Numbered from the stretch's first letter, positions 11,232-24,825 are shown. The stretch: 64,000 nucleotides of DNA from Acholoe squamosa (GCA_949317995.1 OX439047.1:2776501-2840500), one strand, 5' to 3'. Numbers and translations are program-made. Notes: a model not told the origin generated them from the sequence alone.

Positions 11232-12560
11232 TGTCATACTAGTTATTGTGCATGATCAAGTTGTCATATGAGAAATATCCTATGACTAGTGGTATATAGT
11301 GTAAATCCAACAGGCTCTTATAAATAGTGTTATTTCCAGTTATCACTGGTTTATTCAGCTTTAGGCAACATGTAAGAAATATCAATCATACAGTAGTTAG
11401 TATGTAGGTAATTTGTACATACAGTAAATATACAGTAAGTTATAAGGTATAATGTTCTGTTCCACTCCACCTGTGAGGTAATAATAGTACAATGTCCAGC
11501 ATAGTTCTAGGTGGGTTCCCACACCTAGCTCCTGGCCTGCTGCTTAGAGGAATAATGTAATAATGAATAACTTTACCCTCTGGTGGATGTCTTGAGGAAG
11601 ATAGCCTCTGGCCACTAATGATGGAAACCAATGCCTGTCTAGCATAGTTTCACCATAGTGCAGTGGTATAGCAGGTAGCAGGAGATGACTGGAGATGTTA
11701 CCTCTGGAGTGGTTCTTGTTATTCTGGCCTCTAGGAGGTGCAGCCAGGCTATTTGTAGCAAATCTTGGAAAAGCACCTCCAGACTGACTGGGGCCAGTAG
11801 CATCTGCCTAACTCTGCAATTGTTTGAGGGGAGGCTTTCATGTGTCACTGGGTCCACAAAGGACCCCCATGGTCGCCGCTGTGTCCCCCATTGTCTTGGT
11901 CGGTTCTGTAACTTCAAACCCCCATATCTCGGAAGTTTACGCAGTTACGACCGCCATTCTGCGCATGCTCTGAGTTGAATATGCCAAGTTTAAACTGCCT
12001 GCTTGATTTTGTCTGTAGTGCACTCGGAGGTTGATTCAGTCTCCCTAGCGTAACGTCCTTAATAATGGGAGTTACGCCTTGATCTTGGGCTCATTTTGAC
12101 CGTCTAATTATGGGCTTTCCATAAATGCTTTGATATTTGACCTGGCTTGCTCAGGAGCGACGCTAGAGCGCCCGGACGGTTATGGCGTCGTGCTTATGTA
12201 ACCCATTGTTCAGTTATTAGAGTGCTCAGACACTCATGACGGCGTCAGCGGTGCTCAGGCACCCGTGACGGCCGGTTGCATTCACTAACAACTTATTAGT
12301 TTGTGCACTGAACCATGAGGTCGCACACTGAGACCCTCATTTTTATTATATTGTGCAGTGAACCATTAGGTCGGAGCCTTTGATGTCACAAACTCTGTCT
12401 AACTGACTCTGGCTGGTGTGCAGTGGGGCATGAACGCTCTTATACAAAGGTTGAGCGCTCTTATAGCTCTTAGAACCAACCTGTGTATTAATTTCATAGA
12501 TATTCTTTGATTAATACAAAATATGTTAGAATTTATGGAATAATAAAATGGTATATGATA
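11232..12560 (-). repeat. A 3' LTR
   Basis: About 1.33 kb. The termini are imperfect inverted repeats (TATCATAT at the start, AGTATGACA at the end). AATAAA is present on the minus strand (complement at 11350-11355), as in the other copies. Confidence 0.85.
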
Positions 12561-12565
12561 GAATA

Positions 12566-12578
12566 CTCCCTCTCCCCC
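12566..12578 (-). promoter_or_regulatory. A polypurine tract
   Basis: The minus strand reads GGGGGAGAGGGAG a few bases before the LTR. The same 13 bases occur in B at 38587-38599. Confidence 0.85.
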
Positions 12579-12829
12579 GAGAAAATGCGAAACTCCGTCA
12601 TTTCGCCGAGGGAATGTACAATCTACATATTTTTACCTTATTTGGAGTTATATACTGTTTGTAAGAGGATTTGAAGTAATGGGGAGTGCTTCAAATGCAA
12701 TTTTTGTGGTAGAGCTTTGTCAGTATAAACAATTTTCTCCTGGGTATAAGTACATTTCCGAGATTCTATATCTTACCATACCTGGCTGTATTTGCTTATG
12801 TATCATCAATTTTGGGTATAAATTTCCAA

Positions 12830-13500
12830 TTTTATGTACAACATACAATTTGGCAAATAGTGTGCAATTTTGGCATTCAATGTTCAATTTAGCGAGCAAA
12901 TTGAACATAAATGACAATTTAGTGTGCAAATTTACAATTTCGCGTGTAATTGCGTTCAATTGACAATTTTAGTATGCAAATATATAATTTTCGCGTACAT
13001 TTGGCAATTTTAGTATGCAAATATATAATTTCGCGTTCATTTGGCAATTTTAGTATGCAAATATACAATTTCGCGTTCATTTGGCAATTTTAGTATGCAA
13101 ATATATAATTTTGCGTTCAATTGATAATTTTTAGCATGCAAATATACAATTTTGCGTTCAATTGATAATTTTTGTATGCACATATATAATTTTGCGTACA
13201 TTTTGGTTATACATGCAAATCTTGATTTTGTAAAAATCCGATTTAGTGTATGAATTGGGTATAAACAAACAGTAGAATGTGCAACATACATTTTAGTGTG
13301 CAAATTGTGTACAGGCGTACGATCTAGTGTGCAAACATACAATTTTAGTGTGCAAATTGGGTACAAATGTACAATCTGGTGTGCAAACATACAATTTTGG
13401 TGTGCAAATTGGGTACAAACGTACAATCTAGTTTGCAAACATACAATTTTAGTGTGTAAATTGGGTACAAACGTACAATCTAGTTTACACTAAACAATTT
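12830..13500 (-). repeat. AT-rich 40/52-bp tandem arrays, element A
   Basis: Two related arrays between env and the polypurine tract. One has units of about 40 bp ending in ATATATTTGCA followed by AATTGCCAAATG. The other has units of about 52 bp with GTACGTTTGTACCCAATTTG. No coding capacity is supported. Counterparts are at 37440-38300 and 62330-62842. Confidence 0.8.
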
Positions 13501-14136
13501 TTGGGATTTGAGACAAATTTTTCCGAGGACCGGAAAAAACAAAGTACTTCATGTACAATAGGCTTGTTTGTCTCTGAGTTACTCTGTGATTTTGCTATAT
13601 GGGTGTATTAATTGGCAAATTCGGCAGTGGGCCGCTGCTTAATTGACTTTTCCCTAGCCTTTTTGAGTATGTGTCCCTGAAAGAGATCATTTGGTGAGTA
13701 TCTTAAGTAAACATTTTTCATGTCAACAATTTTCTCAACAATCTTTTTTTTTCATTCATTTTTCCAACAATTTTCTTGGATACCTAAAGTGTGTTACCTT
13801 AAGTAAACCTTGGTATAGTATGCAAGTGCTAGTGGGTACAAGAACTGTCTTAGTTATCTACCTGCATTCATGTATATTAATGTTAGATTTGTACAATTTA
13901 CAATTTGCGATTTGCAATTTCGCAATTTTGCGCGTATATGCGCGCATTAATCATCGATTCTGTGAGAATACCATAGATTTTCATATTATACATCAACAAG
14001 TGGCTGTGTATATTTTCTAAAATTTTTTCTAATACTTTGATAATTTCATTGACAGTGGAGGTGTGTGTCACGTGTGAGATGTGTCATCTCAGTATCTCCT
14101 GGTGGTGGACTGGGGGCAGTCTAGGCTGTGGGCAGC
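13501..14136 (-). other. A env-distal UTR lacking the antisense module
   Basis: Includes a T-rich tract and a conserved segment with GCGCGTATATGCGCGC. Near 14060-14100 the sequence passes straight from the env-proximal CCACCACCAGGAGA to the CACCTCCACTGTCAATG segment. In B and C about 0.8 kb lies between these two landmarks. Confidence 0.65.
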
Positions 14137-16759
14137 CTAGGCTGTTTCCACAGTCACCGGGGAGGGCTGGTGGTTTAGAAAATTAGCAATAGTCTGCATG
14201 TTTGACCTTGCGGTCTCCTCCTGGTGTTCGTCAATAATTATATCTGTTGTATTTTCCAGTGCTGTCATGGTCACCGGGCTGGTGCCACAATCATTCTGGA
14301 GAAGCATGGAGTAGTACAGTCCTTTGTTTTTAAGGGCTGGTATGGTACTGAACCTAGTGCGCCAAGGTAGGTGTATCACCTGAGGGAGGTGATAAGCAAG
14401 TTCTCCTCTTTGTGTTGTTATAACTGCTGGTCCATTCCAGGTAAATATAGCCTTAGGTAGTGGGAAGGTTTTAACCACTATATCCTTATAGGTAGGGGCA
14501 GCTGCTGATTTAATCTCATCAAATTCATGTGGTATTGGCCTCAAGGGTAGTGCGAAGTTTGAGTCTCCACTATATATTTTAAAATATATTGTGGGATTTG
14601 TGCGCTTGGCCACATTTTTCTTGCCACAGTGTGTTTGCAAATTTCTTAAGGTTCTTCATTATTCTGTAGGCTGAGTAGATGGTCAGGGTGAATAATATAG
14701 CAATTATCAGGGTGTGGGTTTCCTGAATTGTGAGGAAAGGGGTGTGGGTTTCCTCTGTAGGGGTAAATTTGGTAGGATTCTTATCTGGGAGCAATTTGTG
14801 TAGGGGCAGCTCGGTGACTAGTCTAAATGCTTTGGCTGTAGGCAGGTAGGCTACAGTCCCTCCTAGTCTGTACAGTTTGAGTAGTATGTATACTATAAAA
14901 ATGTGAGCTGATATCCCTAGGATGAGTCCTAAGCTTTGGAAGATTGGATGCTCTGTAACTCGACGTAGGTGCGATTCTACGTAGCGTGTTTCCATTGCCT
15001 TATCAAGGTTGGAGGCATCTTTTAATAATGTTTTGGCAAAGGGCTCTAGATTTAGTTGAGTAATATCATCCATGATTGGATTTTCCTGTAGTTTCTCTAA
15101 GGTTCCAGAAAGGTTTACTACTGGGAAATTTGGAAGATTCTCTCTTTCATCTGGTTTGGTTTCAGAAATTTGGTTAAGTGCTGCCATGAATGGTAAATTA
15201 ATTGTCTTGAGAATGTAATGAAATGATAAGGTTGAGTTACAGGGCAACCTTGTGTTTGGAAGAGAAAATTCTCCTACGCTGATTGTGTACCCACAGGGTA
15301 CACCTATGATTGAGTAGGACTGGGCTTTTCGAGTTTCAGACGTTTTACCATGGCAGTTGATAAAGTAATGGGGTTCATTAGTAGTGACCAGATACTCATC
15401 TTCAGAAATGGAAATAGCATGGGTGGTAGGTGCTTGCAGTGGTGAAACTGTAAACTTGCAAAGTTCCTTAATCTGTTGAGCCTGGTTAGTAAAAATGGCT
15501 ACAGGGCATGTAGGCCTGTGTTTATAAATTCTACTATTTACATCTCTGCATACCTTTACTGTAGTACCTTCACATGCCTGCATATCCGCTGAGTCCAATT
15601 CGATGAATAATGATTCGTCGTAAGATACTGCTAGAAACTCAGTTGTGGTTTGCAACTTGGTGACTCCTCTGGTGGGGGTCTCCTGTGTGTCTATAGGCAT
15701 GGGTGATGTAATCATTTGGTACAGTTTGAAGGTTGAGGTGGTAGATTGAATTATAATGTCCAGATGAATATATATATGGTGAGCTGAGTAAGTGTATGAG
15801 GTCAGCTTCTGTGAATAATAGAAATCTAAGTCATTAATTGCGACTTGTGCTCCAGGGTGTGTAATCCTAAGTTTGTTATTAATGTCAATTAAGTATCTAG
15901 CAAGGTCTGAGGGTGGTACTATATCAGGGGTTAGGATTCCTGATGATAGCATCCTCAGGGCTGCATTTGTCCTTTGCAGTGATTGAACTGTATTCATTCT
16001 TGCTGCTATGATAATTAATGCATCATTTAATACTTGCATTTTTTCCCTTTGAGTTTTCTCGTGCCTTGAATATGAGTCAAGTGACCTGGACATGTTAGAG
16101 GCCCACAGGTTGACAGTCTCACCTATGGTGTTGATTGTGCTGTCCAGTACCTTCTTATCTTGGATGTATGCTTTAACAAACTTATCTTGTCTGTCTGTGA
16201 TCTTTTCAATGAGACTAGCTGCTTCCTGATCTTGTTTAGCAAATTTTCTTAGTATTTCATCTATGTTCTTGAGCTGTCCCATTACTTGGTTTACATCTTC
16301 TACTGTGGCTAGACCTAGCACACCGCGAAACAGGGGTGCTAGAAAACCCAGTATGGCCTCTCTTTTGGCCTTGTCCAATGTGTTTATGGGGTTGGATAAG
16401 AACAATTTGATGGAGGCTAATGTTTCATTTATCTCCTTGTCTGCAATTTCCAGCAAGGTGTCAAGCTCCTTAGCTTGTTGGATAATTTGGCCAGAGGTAT
16501 GATCTTGTAGAGTAGGAGTGGTCAACTGGAGTATTCTATCCCTTATGGATCCTTGGGTAACGGGTGCCCGAGGTATCTTGTAGGGGATAGCTAACAACAG
16601 TGTTGTGGTTGTATGTCAATTGACCAATGGTTGAGGGCTAGGTTTGAATACTACTCCTATGTTTTGTCTCACCACAGGTGTATAACCTGCAGTAAGTGGT
16701 TCTATAGTATATAATAACAGCATAGTTAGCAGTATGGGTGAAACTCTCAGTCTCCCCAT
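14137..16759 (-). pseudogene. env: Element A envelope-like gene, inactivated
   Basis: Starts at the ATG at 16759 in a good context (ACCATGG) with a hydrophobic leader (ILLTMLLLYTIEPLTAG in B). The frame is stopped by a TGA near 16618 and shifted by a 2-bp loss near 14.64 kb. The 672-codon central stretch is open. It contains AILGFLAPLFRGVLGLA just after a Lys-Arg pair, the layout of a fusion peptide behind a cleavage site in errantivirus/baculovirus-F-like Env proteins. There is a membrane-spanning segment (LGLILGISAHIFIVYILLKL) and a second hydrophobic stretch (LIIAILFTLTIYSAY). A long tail of about 170 residues follows. Assignment to the family is from layout only. Confidence 0.75.
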
Positions 16760-17586
16760 GGTGCTTGTGTAAAGCAAGTTTGCTGTTTAAAGTCTTGTCA
16801 AATTTGTAGTAATTTGGTGCTGGTAAAGTCTAAGTGTATAGTGTAACACTTTAAATGAAGTGGTTCAAACTGTACCTTTGCAAGATTGAGCTGTCTTGGC
16901 AATATGTCCGGTGAGTCTATAGAGATTGACCAGTAGATGGTAAGATCAGGTTGAAGGTGAAGTAGGTGTGTTCTTTATCCTAGTGCAGTCTCTCCTAATG
17001 GAGAAGTGGGCTGGCTAATTCCCAAGTGGGGTCCTGTAGACTTGTGTTCCAGACTGCAGCTGGATGAAGACTGATGGTGGGCTATGGTCCACAGTGCTTC
17101 TTATGTAGCCTACCCTACCCACATCCATTGTGGGCCTGGTATTGTTTCTCTGTAGTCATGTACATAATCTCCAGTGTCTGCAACTGTGGGGTTCTATTGT
17201 GTGATCTGTGTACTGGTAATTAGCTCCTCCTGTCATCCAGGACAGCCATTCATGACCGTCTAGACAGTTGTCTGAGTGTAGCTTATAAGGTCAATTGATC
17301 TCTATAGACTGCTGTGTTGGCATAGCGCGCTCTTTCATGTGGGGATTAGGCTTTAGACACTCCATTGTGTTACCCTTACTCTTCTTAGACTTCATGTCTG
17401 CTTTACTTGGAGGGTCCCAGTCTTTGACCATTCAGAGGCAATAACCTACTGATATATTTACAAATTTGATTGGCTTTATATACATATAAGTAATTCATTA
17501 TCAGTCACACATGTCTTATGTGTGGATGAAGAGAATTTGTAATACATTTTGATAATCTTATGTTCTTTTGGTATCTCAATCTGTTT
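16760..17586 (-). other. A pol-env intergenic region
   Basis: About 0.8 kb without a supported ORF, conserved in B (32446-33418) and C (57635-58372). It may hold the splice acceptor for env mRNA, but I did not identify one with confidence. Confidence 0.5.
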
Positions 17587-20500
17587 CTAATTTCTTGAAA
17601 CTGCACCACACCTAGATGTTTTTCTTAGTATGTGGTGTGCAGGCCTAGGCTTGATAGGGCCTATGCCTCTGGTTTCTCTTGTAAGGGTGATATCATTTTT
17701 GTTCCTTACAATTTTGTTGTAGTATTTGGCCTCATGTGGAATAAGCCTGTGTGCAAATTCATTGTTTCTGACAGCCACAACCTTTTTCAGTCTGTCTATG
17801 TGCACTGGTCTGGCCACCAATAGATTGGTGTCCAAGTTTTTGAGTTTGGCACTTGTCAAACTAGGTCTGTCTACTACAACATATGGTCCCATAAAAAGGG
17901 GTTGAAGTTTCTTACACTCTGTGTTGGTCAGGATTCTTGGTATGTTTAGGTACACCATGTCGGTGACCTTGATTTCCTGTGGTGTAAGTTTCTTATCATA
18001 TCTATCCTTCCTCTCCTTTTGTAGCTTGGCGACCCTTTCTATAGCTTTCCTCCTAGAGGTATCTTGATTTGTTATCATGTTAGCTACATGGTCTGCTACG
18101 GTGGATATGTCTTCCTGTATTCCTAAGTCCATTGGAGTGGCTGGGTTTCTTCCATGTAGTAGGAAGAAAGGGGTGAATCCTGTGGTTTGGGATTCAGTGT
18201 TGTTTAATGCAAAGGTTATGGGTTCAATAAATGAATCCCAATTGTTTTGGTGCTTTAAGCAGAATGCTCTGAGCGCTGTGCCAATGCTAGCATTGAATCT
18301 CTCTACAAGCCCATTTGATTGTGGCCTGTATAGTGAGGAGAATTTATGTTTGATCTTGAGGTGTTTAGTTAACTTTGTGAACTTCGCACCTGTATAACAC
18401 GTTCCATTGTCTGTTTGAAGAGTGGCTGGTGTTCCATGATGACAAATTATATTCTTGTAGAACTCTGCTGCTGTTGTTTCAGCTTTCAAGTCAGTAGTAG
18501 CCCAAGCTGTTGCATATCTGGTAGCATAATCTATGCAGACTTGTATATGTTTGTTTCCCCTGGCAGTTGTGGGTAGTAGTCCCACCGCGTCGAGGTTTAG
18601 GAACTTCATGTACTCTCTCACTGTCATTGGTGTTTTGTGTGAGTGTACTTGCCTTTTTGCTGTGAGGCATGTGTGGCAGGTGGAAACATATTTTGTTGTG
18701 TCTGCTAGCATAGACTTCCAATATACCCTAGGTCGGAGTGCTGACAGCATCCTACTTGAACCAAGATGGCGGCCAGTAGGTGAGTCATGGAAATACTGTA
18801 GTGTACTTGTTACCCATTGCTGTGGTATAACAATTTGAAGTGGTACAGTACTGGTTTTTCTCCAATTTATGGGGCATATATGGACTAATGTACCATTTAC
18901 CAAGGTGTATGTCTGGCCTTGGTTGATGATTCTATTTCCTTGTGCTTTTGGTGCAGGCAAGGTCCCATCCTCAAGATATTGTATGAGGGGCAATAGTTCC
19001 TTGTCCTTCCTTTGTTCCAAGCCAAGGTTTGTACCTGAGATGGATGTGTCGGGGATCTGATCCAGTAATTGATTTATATCTAGCACATGTTGTTTTATTC
19101 TGTCTCTTTCTTTTTCTTTTTCATCGACTATTGGCCTATCTTGTGCCTTTTGTTGGGGTGTGTCACTCTTGTTTTGGTGTGTAGGCTCCTTTGGAGGGCC
19201 TATTCTCGCCTTGATGGGAGTGGCAACCTTTTTCTTTAAAGGCACAATTTGCTTTTTGTCATTCTTCTTTGTCTCAAAGTTCTTTGACTTAGTAGATGCA
19301 GTGTCTTTTGTGAGATTTTTCCTGGCAGGTGGGGTTTTGGTAGGTTTGTTTCCTGTGACCTTTTTCTCATTTAGAATAGTTTGTGATTGTGTGGGGGGTT
19401 TTGGTGTGCCCTCCTGAATCATTTCTCTAGTCTTTGAGCGTGTGGTCATAGGACACAAATGGTTTGATGTTTCCTCTCCCTGCATTGATTCAAAGAATCT
19501 AACTGATTTGGAAGTTGCTTGAGTAATAGCATATATTGTGTCTTCTGAATCTTCATCATTTGAGTCAGGTGGGGTGAAGGGTGGCTCCTTAGGAGTTGCC
19601 TTCAGCATCTGATTGAGTGATGAGAATTCAATAGGCTCGAAGTCATTATCTGGAAAGAGTTGTGAGTATTCTCTCTCACAGTGGCAAAACACATAGTGTG
19701 TAGATTGCTTCAAGATACCCCTAATGGGTGTCTCTGGCCTTTCAATGGTGTTGGGTGGATCGTCCCTTTTGAATGGTACCTTCTTTGTTACTTTTGCAAA
19801 CTTGGTTCTACTGGCTGCTCTAACTCTCCTTGGTGGGGGTGGAGGGTTAGTCATGGGTCCAGAGTCTGGGTATTCTCTTCTAGACATAGCATCTGGTGGT
19901 GTGTTATCATCACCTTTCACGTGTTGGATGGTGAATGAAAATTGTTGTATGTCTAGAGCCCATCTGGCCCATCTATGTGTGAGTCCTGTATTGGTTAGTA
20001 GTGGGATCAGGGCTGCATGATCTGTGTATAATTGGAAGTGTCTAGTCTCTAGATAGTGTCTGAAATGTAATACTCCATACACTACTCCCAGTAGTTCTCT
20101 CTCTGTGGTATTGTAATTTCTCTCATGTTTGGAGAGGGTTCTACCTGCAAAGGCTACTGGTCTGAGCACTCCTTCATTATCTCTCTGTGAGAGTACAGCT
20201 CCTAAACTCACATTGGAAGCATCAGTTGCCAAACTGAACTCTTTCTCGTAGTTTGGATATCTGAGAAGAGCATTGGTACAGAGGGCATGCTTTAATGTTT
20301 TGAAAGCATTATCTGCATCCTCTGTCCAGACAAATGCTTTGAGATGTGTCTGTAGATCATACAATGGTCTAGCAATTTAGGCATAACCTTTGATAAACTT
20401 TTTGAAGTATTGGCACAGGCCTGTGAAAGATCTGACATTTTTGACTGATTTTGGTGTTGGGAAGGTTTTGATTGATTCCACCTTTGTGGGAGATGGTTGT

Positions 20501-22294
20501 AGTCCCATGGGTTTGACTCTCATTCCCAAGAAGTCTATTCTGTCTATGAAGTATTCACATTTTGATTTCTTCAGTTTGAGTTTACCAACTCTTAGGCTGT
20601 TGAACACATCTTCCAGGTCATGGAAGTGTTGTTCGATTGATGGTGATAATACCAATATGTCATCTAGGTATGGTAGGGCACATTTGTATTTGAGTTTGTT
20701 CAGAATTAATGTGACTAGATGGCAAAATCCCGCAGGTGCGGTCGCTAAACCCATCGGCATCCTTTCATAGACATATCTTTTGTCATTTGCTATGAATGCG
20801 GTTTTATGCTGGTCCTCCTGTCTTATAGGGATTTGAAAAAATCCCTGTTGGGCATCTAGCTTACTGAATACTCTTGGTCTGAGTGACCCTATCATGTCTA
20901 GAGTGTCATCGGCTCGGGGTGTAGATAAGGCTTGATTTATCGTGTTCTGGTTCAAATAACGAAAATCTGTGACGAGCCTATGGCCTCCCGATGATTTTTG
21001 TACTAAAAAGGATCTGGAAGCCCAGGGGCCCTCAGCACATTCTCTCAGAATGCCCTGTTGTACTAGCCTTTCACACTCTTCCCCTATTGCAGCCTGTTTT
21101 TCTGGTGTTTGTCTATATGGTAGGAAATGACATGGTACTGCCTCAGGTTTTACATGTATTGAGTGGGTATACAGGTGTGTAGCACCAATGTCTCCATCTT
21201 TTCCTACAAATATATCATCATACTTGGTCAGCAGTGATCCTAATCTATCATGCTGATCTTTGGATGTGAGCACAGATTTTGGTGGAACATTCTCTTCCAA
21301 TTCTGGCTCGAGGTCATGTGCCTCACTATGTATAGCAGCTATATCAGAGAGTCTGATTGAGTTGGGTTCAGGGTCAGCATATGTGGACTCACAGTCTGAG
21401 TCTGTGTCACTGAATTGAGTTACATCCTCAGGCCGTATGGCTGAGATGGATTGATCAGTGTGTGGGGTAGTGTCTGACACCTGTTGAGGTTTTTCTAAAT
21501 CAGATTCCTTGACTTCCTGAAATAGAGCTATGATGGCACCCTTTTTGATTTTATGTGGGCGCCTGCTGGTGTTGAGTAACACTAGGGGATGTTTGTTATT
21601 TTCCCTGGGGGTTACTGCTGCCCTTTGAACTAGATATGGGGCATTGTTATTTCTTTGGAGGTTATCTACTACTCCAGTTTTCCCTTGCAGTGATTGAGTA
21701 GAAGTGATTTTACCCAATACTGCAAGTTCAGAGAATGGAGGGATGGTAAAATCCCTCACTGCCCTAATGGGTTTGAGAATTTGTTCAGGATCAACATTAA
21801 ATTCAAGATTTTGTAGTGCCTAAGAAATCTGTGCCGAGAACAACGGGCTGTGTGAGGTTGGGTATTACAGCAAATTGGTATTGAAATCTGACACCTTGGA
21901 TTCTAAAGTTCAGCATAGCTGAATGTCTAACATGACACACCGATCCATCTGCCAAATGGATGTTGATTTTAGATTTCCTCAGTTGGATATGGAATCTCTT
22001 TTGGAGATCCATGAGGAATGATTGTCTGACACAGGTGATAGTAGCACCTGTATCAACCAAACATTGTACATCTGAAACATCATATAGATTTGCATTGATA
22101 CAGCCATTTTGAAGAAGTACAATAGAAAGCTTGGTACTCTCACCTGTATCCTTTGATGATGAATCTGGTGGGGTGATGTGTATCACTGATGGACGTCTCT
22201 GTCTGTTAGATGGTATATTAGCATTAGCAATTGTCTCTGGTTGGATCTTTGTTAATCCTGATTGATTGTTTGTATTTGGGGTGTCACAGTGCAC
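17587..22294 (-). pseudogene. pol: Element A Pol polyprotein, two lesions
   Basis: Same domain order as the B copy: protease (LVDTGATITC), RT (YLDDILVL), RNase H (LATDASNVSLGAV), integrase (CHTC, LQTDNGTCY, LVERFN) and the C-terminal module (LFMGPYVVVDRP). A 5-bp loss near 21.81 kb shifts the frame just after the protease. A TAA at 20377-20379 interrupts the RT-RNase H linker. Three codons are missing just before the first integrase Asp. Unlike B, this copy keeps the normal C-terminal tail to 17587. It is entered by -1 frameshifting from gag. Confidence 0.88.
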
Positions 22295-22327
22295 TGGCCC
22301 ATCGGCACTGTGACATCCTAGTTTTCC
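22282..22327 (-). promoter_or_regulatory. Gag-Pol -1 frameshift module, element A
   Basis: On the minus strand: slippery G GAA AAC (22327-22321), gag stop TAG (22320-22318), then hairpin arms TGTCACAGTGC (22315-22305) and GCACTGTGACA (22292-22282), perfectly paired around a 12-nt loop. Identical to the B module. Confidence 0.8.
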
Positions 22328-23960
22328 TGGTTCTGTGGGGTGGTTACGATGCTTGCGACCAGGAGCTTGGAGAGTTGATCCATCACTTGAGGTATTGTTT
22401 GGGGGTCACTGTGTTGGTTCCCCTGGTAGCCTCTTGTGTTGGGTTTGTGATCCTCCTGATGTGGGTTGAAACCCTGGTTATAATGACCAGAGTTGCTGTA
22501 TTGCCCAGAGTTATTAGAACCCTGGCTGCTGTAGGATCTGGAGTTGTTGGATCCCTGATTGTTGTAGGCACCGTTGTTGTTGTAGGATCCACTGTTGTAG
22601 GTCCTATGTGGACTGTGGCTTCTACCGTTGGATCCTTGACTATAGGATCCAGAGTTGTTGGAACCCTGGTTGTTGTAGGAACCATTGTTGTTGTAGGATC
22701 CACTGTTGTGGACTATGGCTCCTACTGTTGGATCCTTGGTTATATGACCTGTCATTACTTGGAGTTCTATCTCTCCTATCACTGTATGAAGAGTTACCAT
22801 TGTTGGAGTTGGATGAGTTGTTGTCCCTTCTACTGTTGTGTCCCCCCCCGGTTGTTGTTGTAGTTGCCCCCTCTACCTCTATCTCTATTGGAGCGGTAGT
22901 TGGGGTCAAAATTATTTCCTCTATATCTACCGGTGGGATCTTTGGAGACAACCTTATCTTCCTGTTGCCTTACATGGGCACTGCACATTAGGTTAACATC
23001 TTCCTTCTCTGAACCAGTGGTGATTTCCTGGACCTTTTTTTTTGTAGACTTTAGGTTATACTCGGCATCCCTTGTTTTCCTAGATCTTTCTTGGGTCTCA
23101 ACCTCTAAGGCTAGGTCTAGGGCTTGGTTAAAAGAGTCTATTTTCTTGTTTTCAAGAGCTACAGAGATCCAGGGCCTCATGCCTTGGGTGAATGTTTTAA
23201 ATAAGGTGTCGTCCTTTAGGCATGGGGCATTACACGCTTTTCTGAGATACATTGCATAATCAGATACAGGTTCATCTATCTCTTGTGCACGGAGTGCAGT
23301 CCTGGAGATAATATTGTCTTGAGTAGCAAAATACTCTTTTAGTTCATGTACTACATTGGACCATGTCAACTTATCAGGTGTGGCACTTTCCTTGAAGGTT
23401 TCAAACCAAGCCAATGCTTGTCCTTCAAGGTACTTGGGTAAATATGTTACCATGGTGTCACTGTCTGTTAATTTGTACCTGTCCTTCAGATACTCTGGGA
23501 ATTTGTGATCAATAAATAGTGCTGTTGACATGAGTGGTGATGGGTGAGAAAAAGTTTTGGGTTTGGTTACCTCGTGTTGCCTGATCTTCCTGTCGTCGTG
23601 TTGTTGTCTGTCTAGGATCCTGGTCATGTTGGACATCATGGAGATCATGACATACTCCTTGGATCCAGAGGCAGATGGTGTGACTACAGGTGTGGTTGTG
23701 GGTATGGGAGGCTGTGAGGTCTGGGATGATACCATCCTCATGAGATCTGATATCTGTTGTTGTGCCTGTTCTAGGGCCTTCCGATGGTCATCTAATTGTT
23801 GACTGAGGATCCTCTCCCTTTCCTTTGAGGCAAGGGCATGAGCATCATGTTGGGCTCTGTTTGCTTCTAGGGCAGTAACTGCATCTTGGATGGTCTTCTC
23901 ATAGGCCCTTATCTTCTCAGCTGCCTGATTGGGTTAAGGACCTTCATCGGCGTCGGCCAT
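22318..23960 (-). pseudogene. gag: Element A Gag, inactivated
   Basis: The ATG at 23960 sits in an ideal context (CCACCATGG) and is followed after eight codons by TAA (23936-23934). The body encodes the same coiled coil and capsid region as B (FIDHKFPEYLKD, LPKYLEGQALAWFE, SVALENKKIDSFNQALDLAL). A run of eight G (22842-22849 as C) throws the frame out before the Asn/Ser/Gly-rich tail, and the original tail frame resumes to the TAG at the frameshift site. The leader array comes almost up to the start codon, with no room for the Ser/Thr/Pro-rich extension seen upstream in B and C. Confidence 0.85.
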
Positions 23961-23989
23961 GGTGGAAGGTGTGGGATCACTGGTGTGTT

Positions 23990-24690
23990 GTAGGTATCAC
24001 TGACATGTTGGAGATCACACTGGTATGTGGGAGATCTCACTGGTATGTGGGAGATCTCACTGATATGTGGGAGATCTTACTGTCGTGTGGGAGATCTCAT
24101 TGATGTGTGGGGGATCTCATTGATATGTGGGAGATCTTCACTGATATGTGGGGGGATCTCACTGTCGTGTGGGAGATCTCATTGATATGTGGGAGATCTC
24201 GTTGATGTGTGGGAGATCTCGCTGATATGTGGGAGATCTCACTGTCGTGTGGGAGATCTCATTGATGTGTGGGAGATCTCACTGATGTGTGGGAGACCTC
24301 ACTGACATGTGGGAGACCTCACTGACGTTTGGGAGACCTCACTGACGTTTGGGAGACCTCACTGACGTGTGGGAGACCTCACTGACGTGTGGGAGACCTC
24401 ACTGACGTGTGGGAGACCTCACTGACGTTTGGGAGACCTCACTGACGTTTGGGAGACCTCACTGACGTGTGGGAGACCTCACTGACGTGTGGGAGACCTC
24501 ACTGACGTGTGGGAGACCTCACTGACGTGTGGGAGACCTCACTGACGTGTGGGAGACCTCACTGACGTGTGGGAGACCTCACTGACGTGTGGGAGACCTC
24601 ACTGACATGTGGGAGACCTCACTGACGTGTGGGAGACCTCACTGACGTGTGGGAGACCTCACTGACGTTTGGGAGACCTCACTGGTGACC
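23990..24690 (-). repeat. 20-bp leader array, element A (about 34 units)
   Basis: Direct 20-bp repeats between primer site and gag. On the plus strand the unit is GGGAGACCTCACTGACGTGT. Units near gag more often carry the palindrome GAGATCTC. Counterparts are in B and C with fewer units. Confidence 0.92.
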
Positions 24691-24807
24691 TTTTTGAACA
24701 TGGTGTCAAGGTCACTGGGTGGGTGGAGTTGGGTTTACTGTGTGTATGATTGTTTTTAGTAATGTTGCCAGCTTAATTTTTATGTGCCTGTGAGAAATGG
24801 GATCTTA

Positions 24808-24825
24808 GTAGGATGTTCTCCACCA
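24808..24825 (-). promoter_or_regulatory. A primer-binding site (candidate)
   Basis: The minus strand reads TGGTGGAGAACATCCTAC three bases inside the LTR end. The same sequence follows the 5' LTR of B and C. The tRNA was not assigned. Confidence 0.5.

Noticed and set aside
17632-20770. Several 60-130 codon plus-strand frames opposite A pol
   Set aside because: They recur as shadows opposite pol in B and C, with no domain.
24000-24680. Regular 20-bp repeats that superficially recall a CRISPR array
   Set aside because: Contiguous tandem units without spacers, inside a eukaryotic retrotransposon leader.
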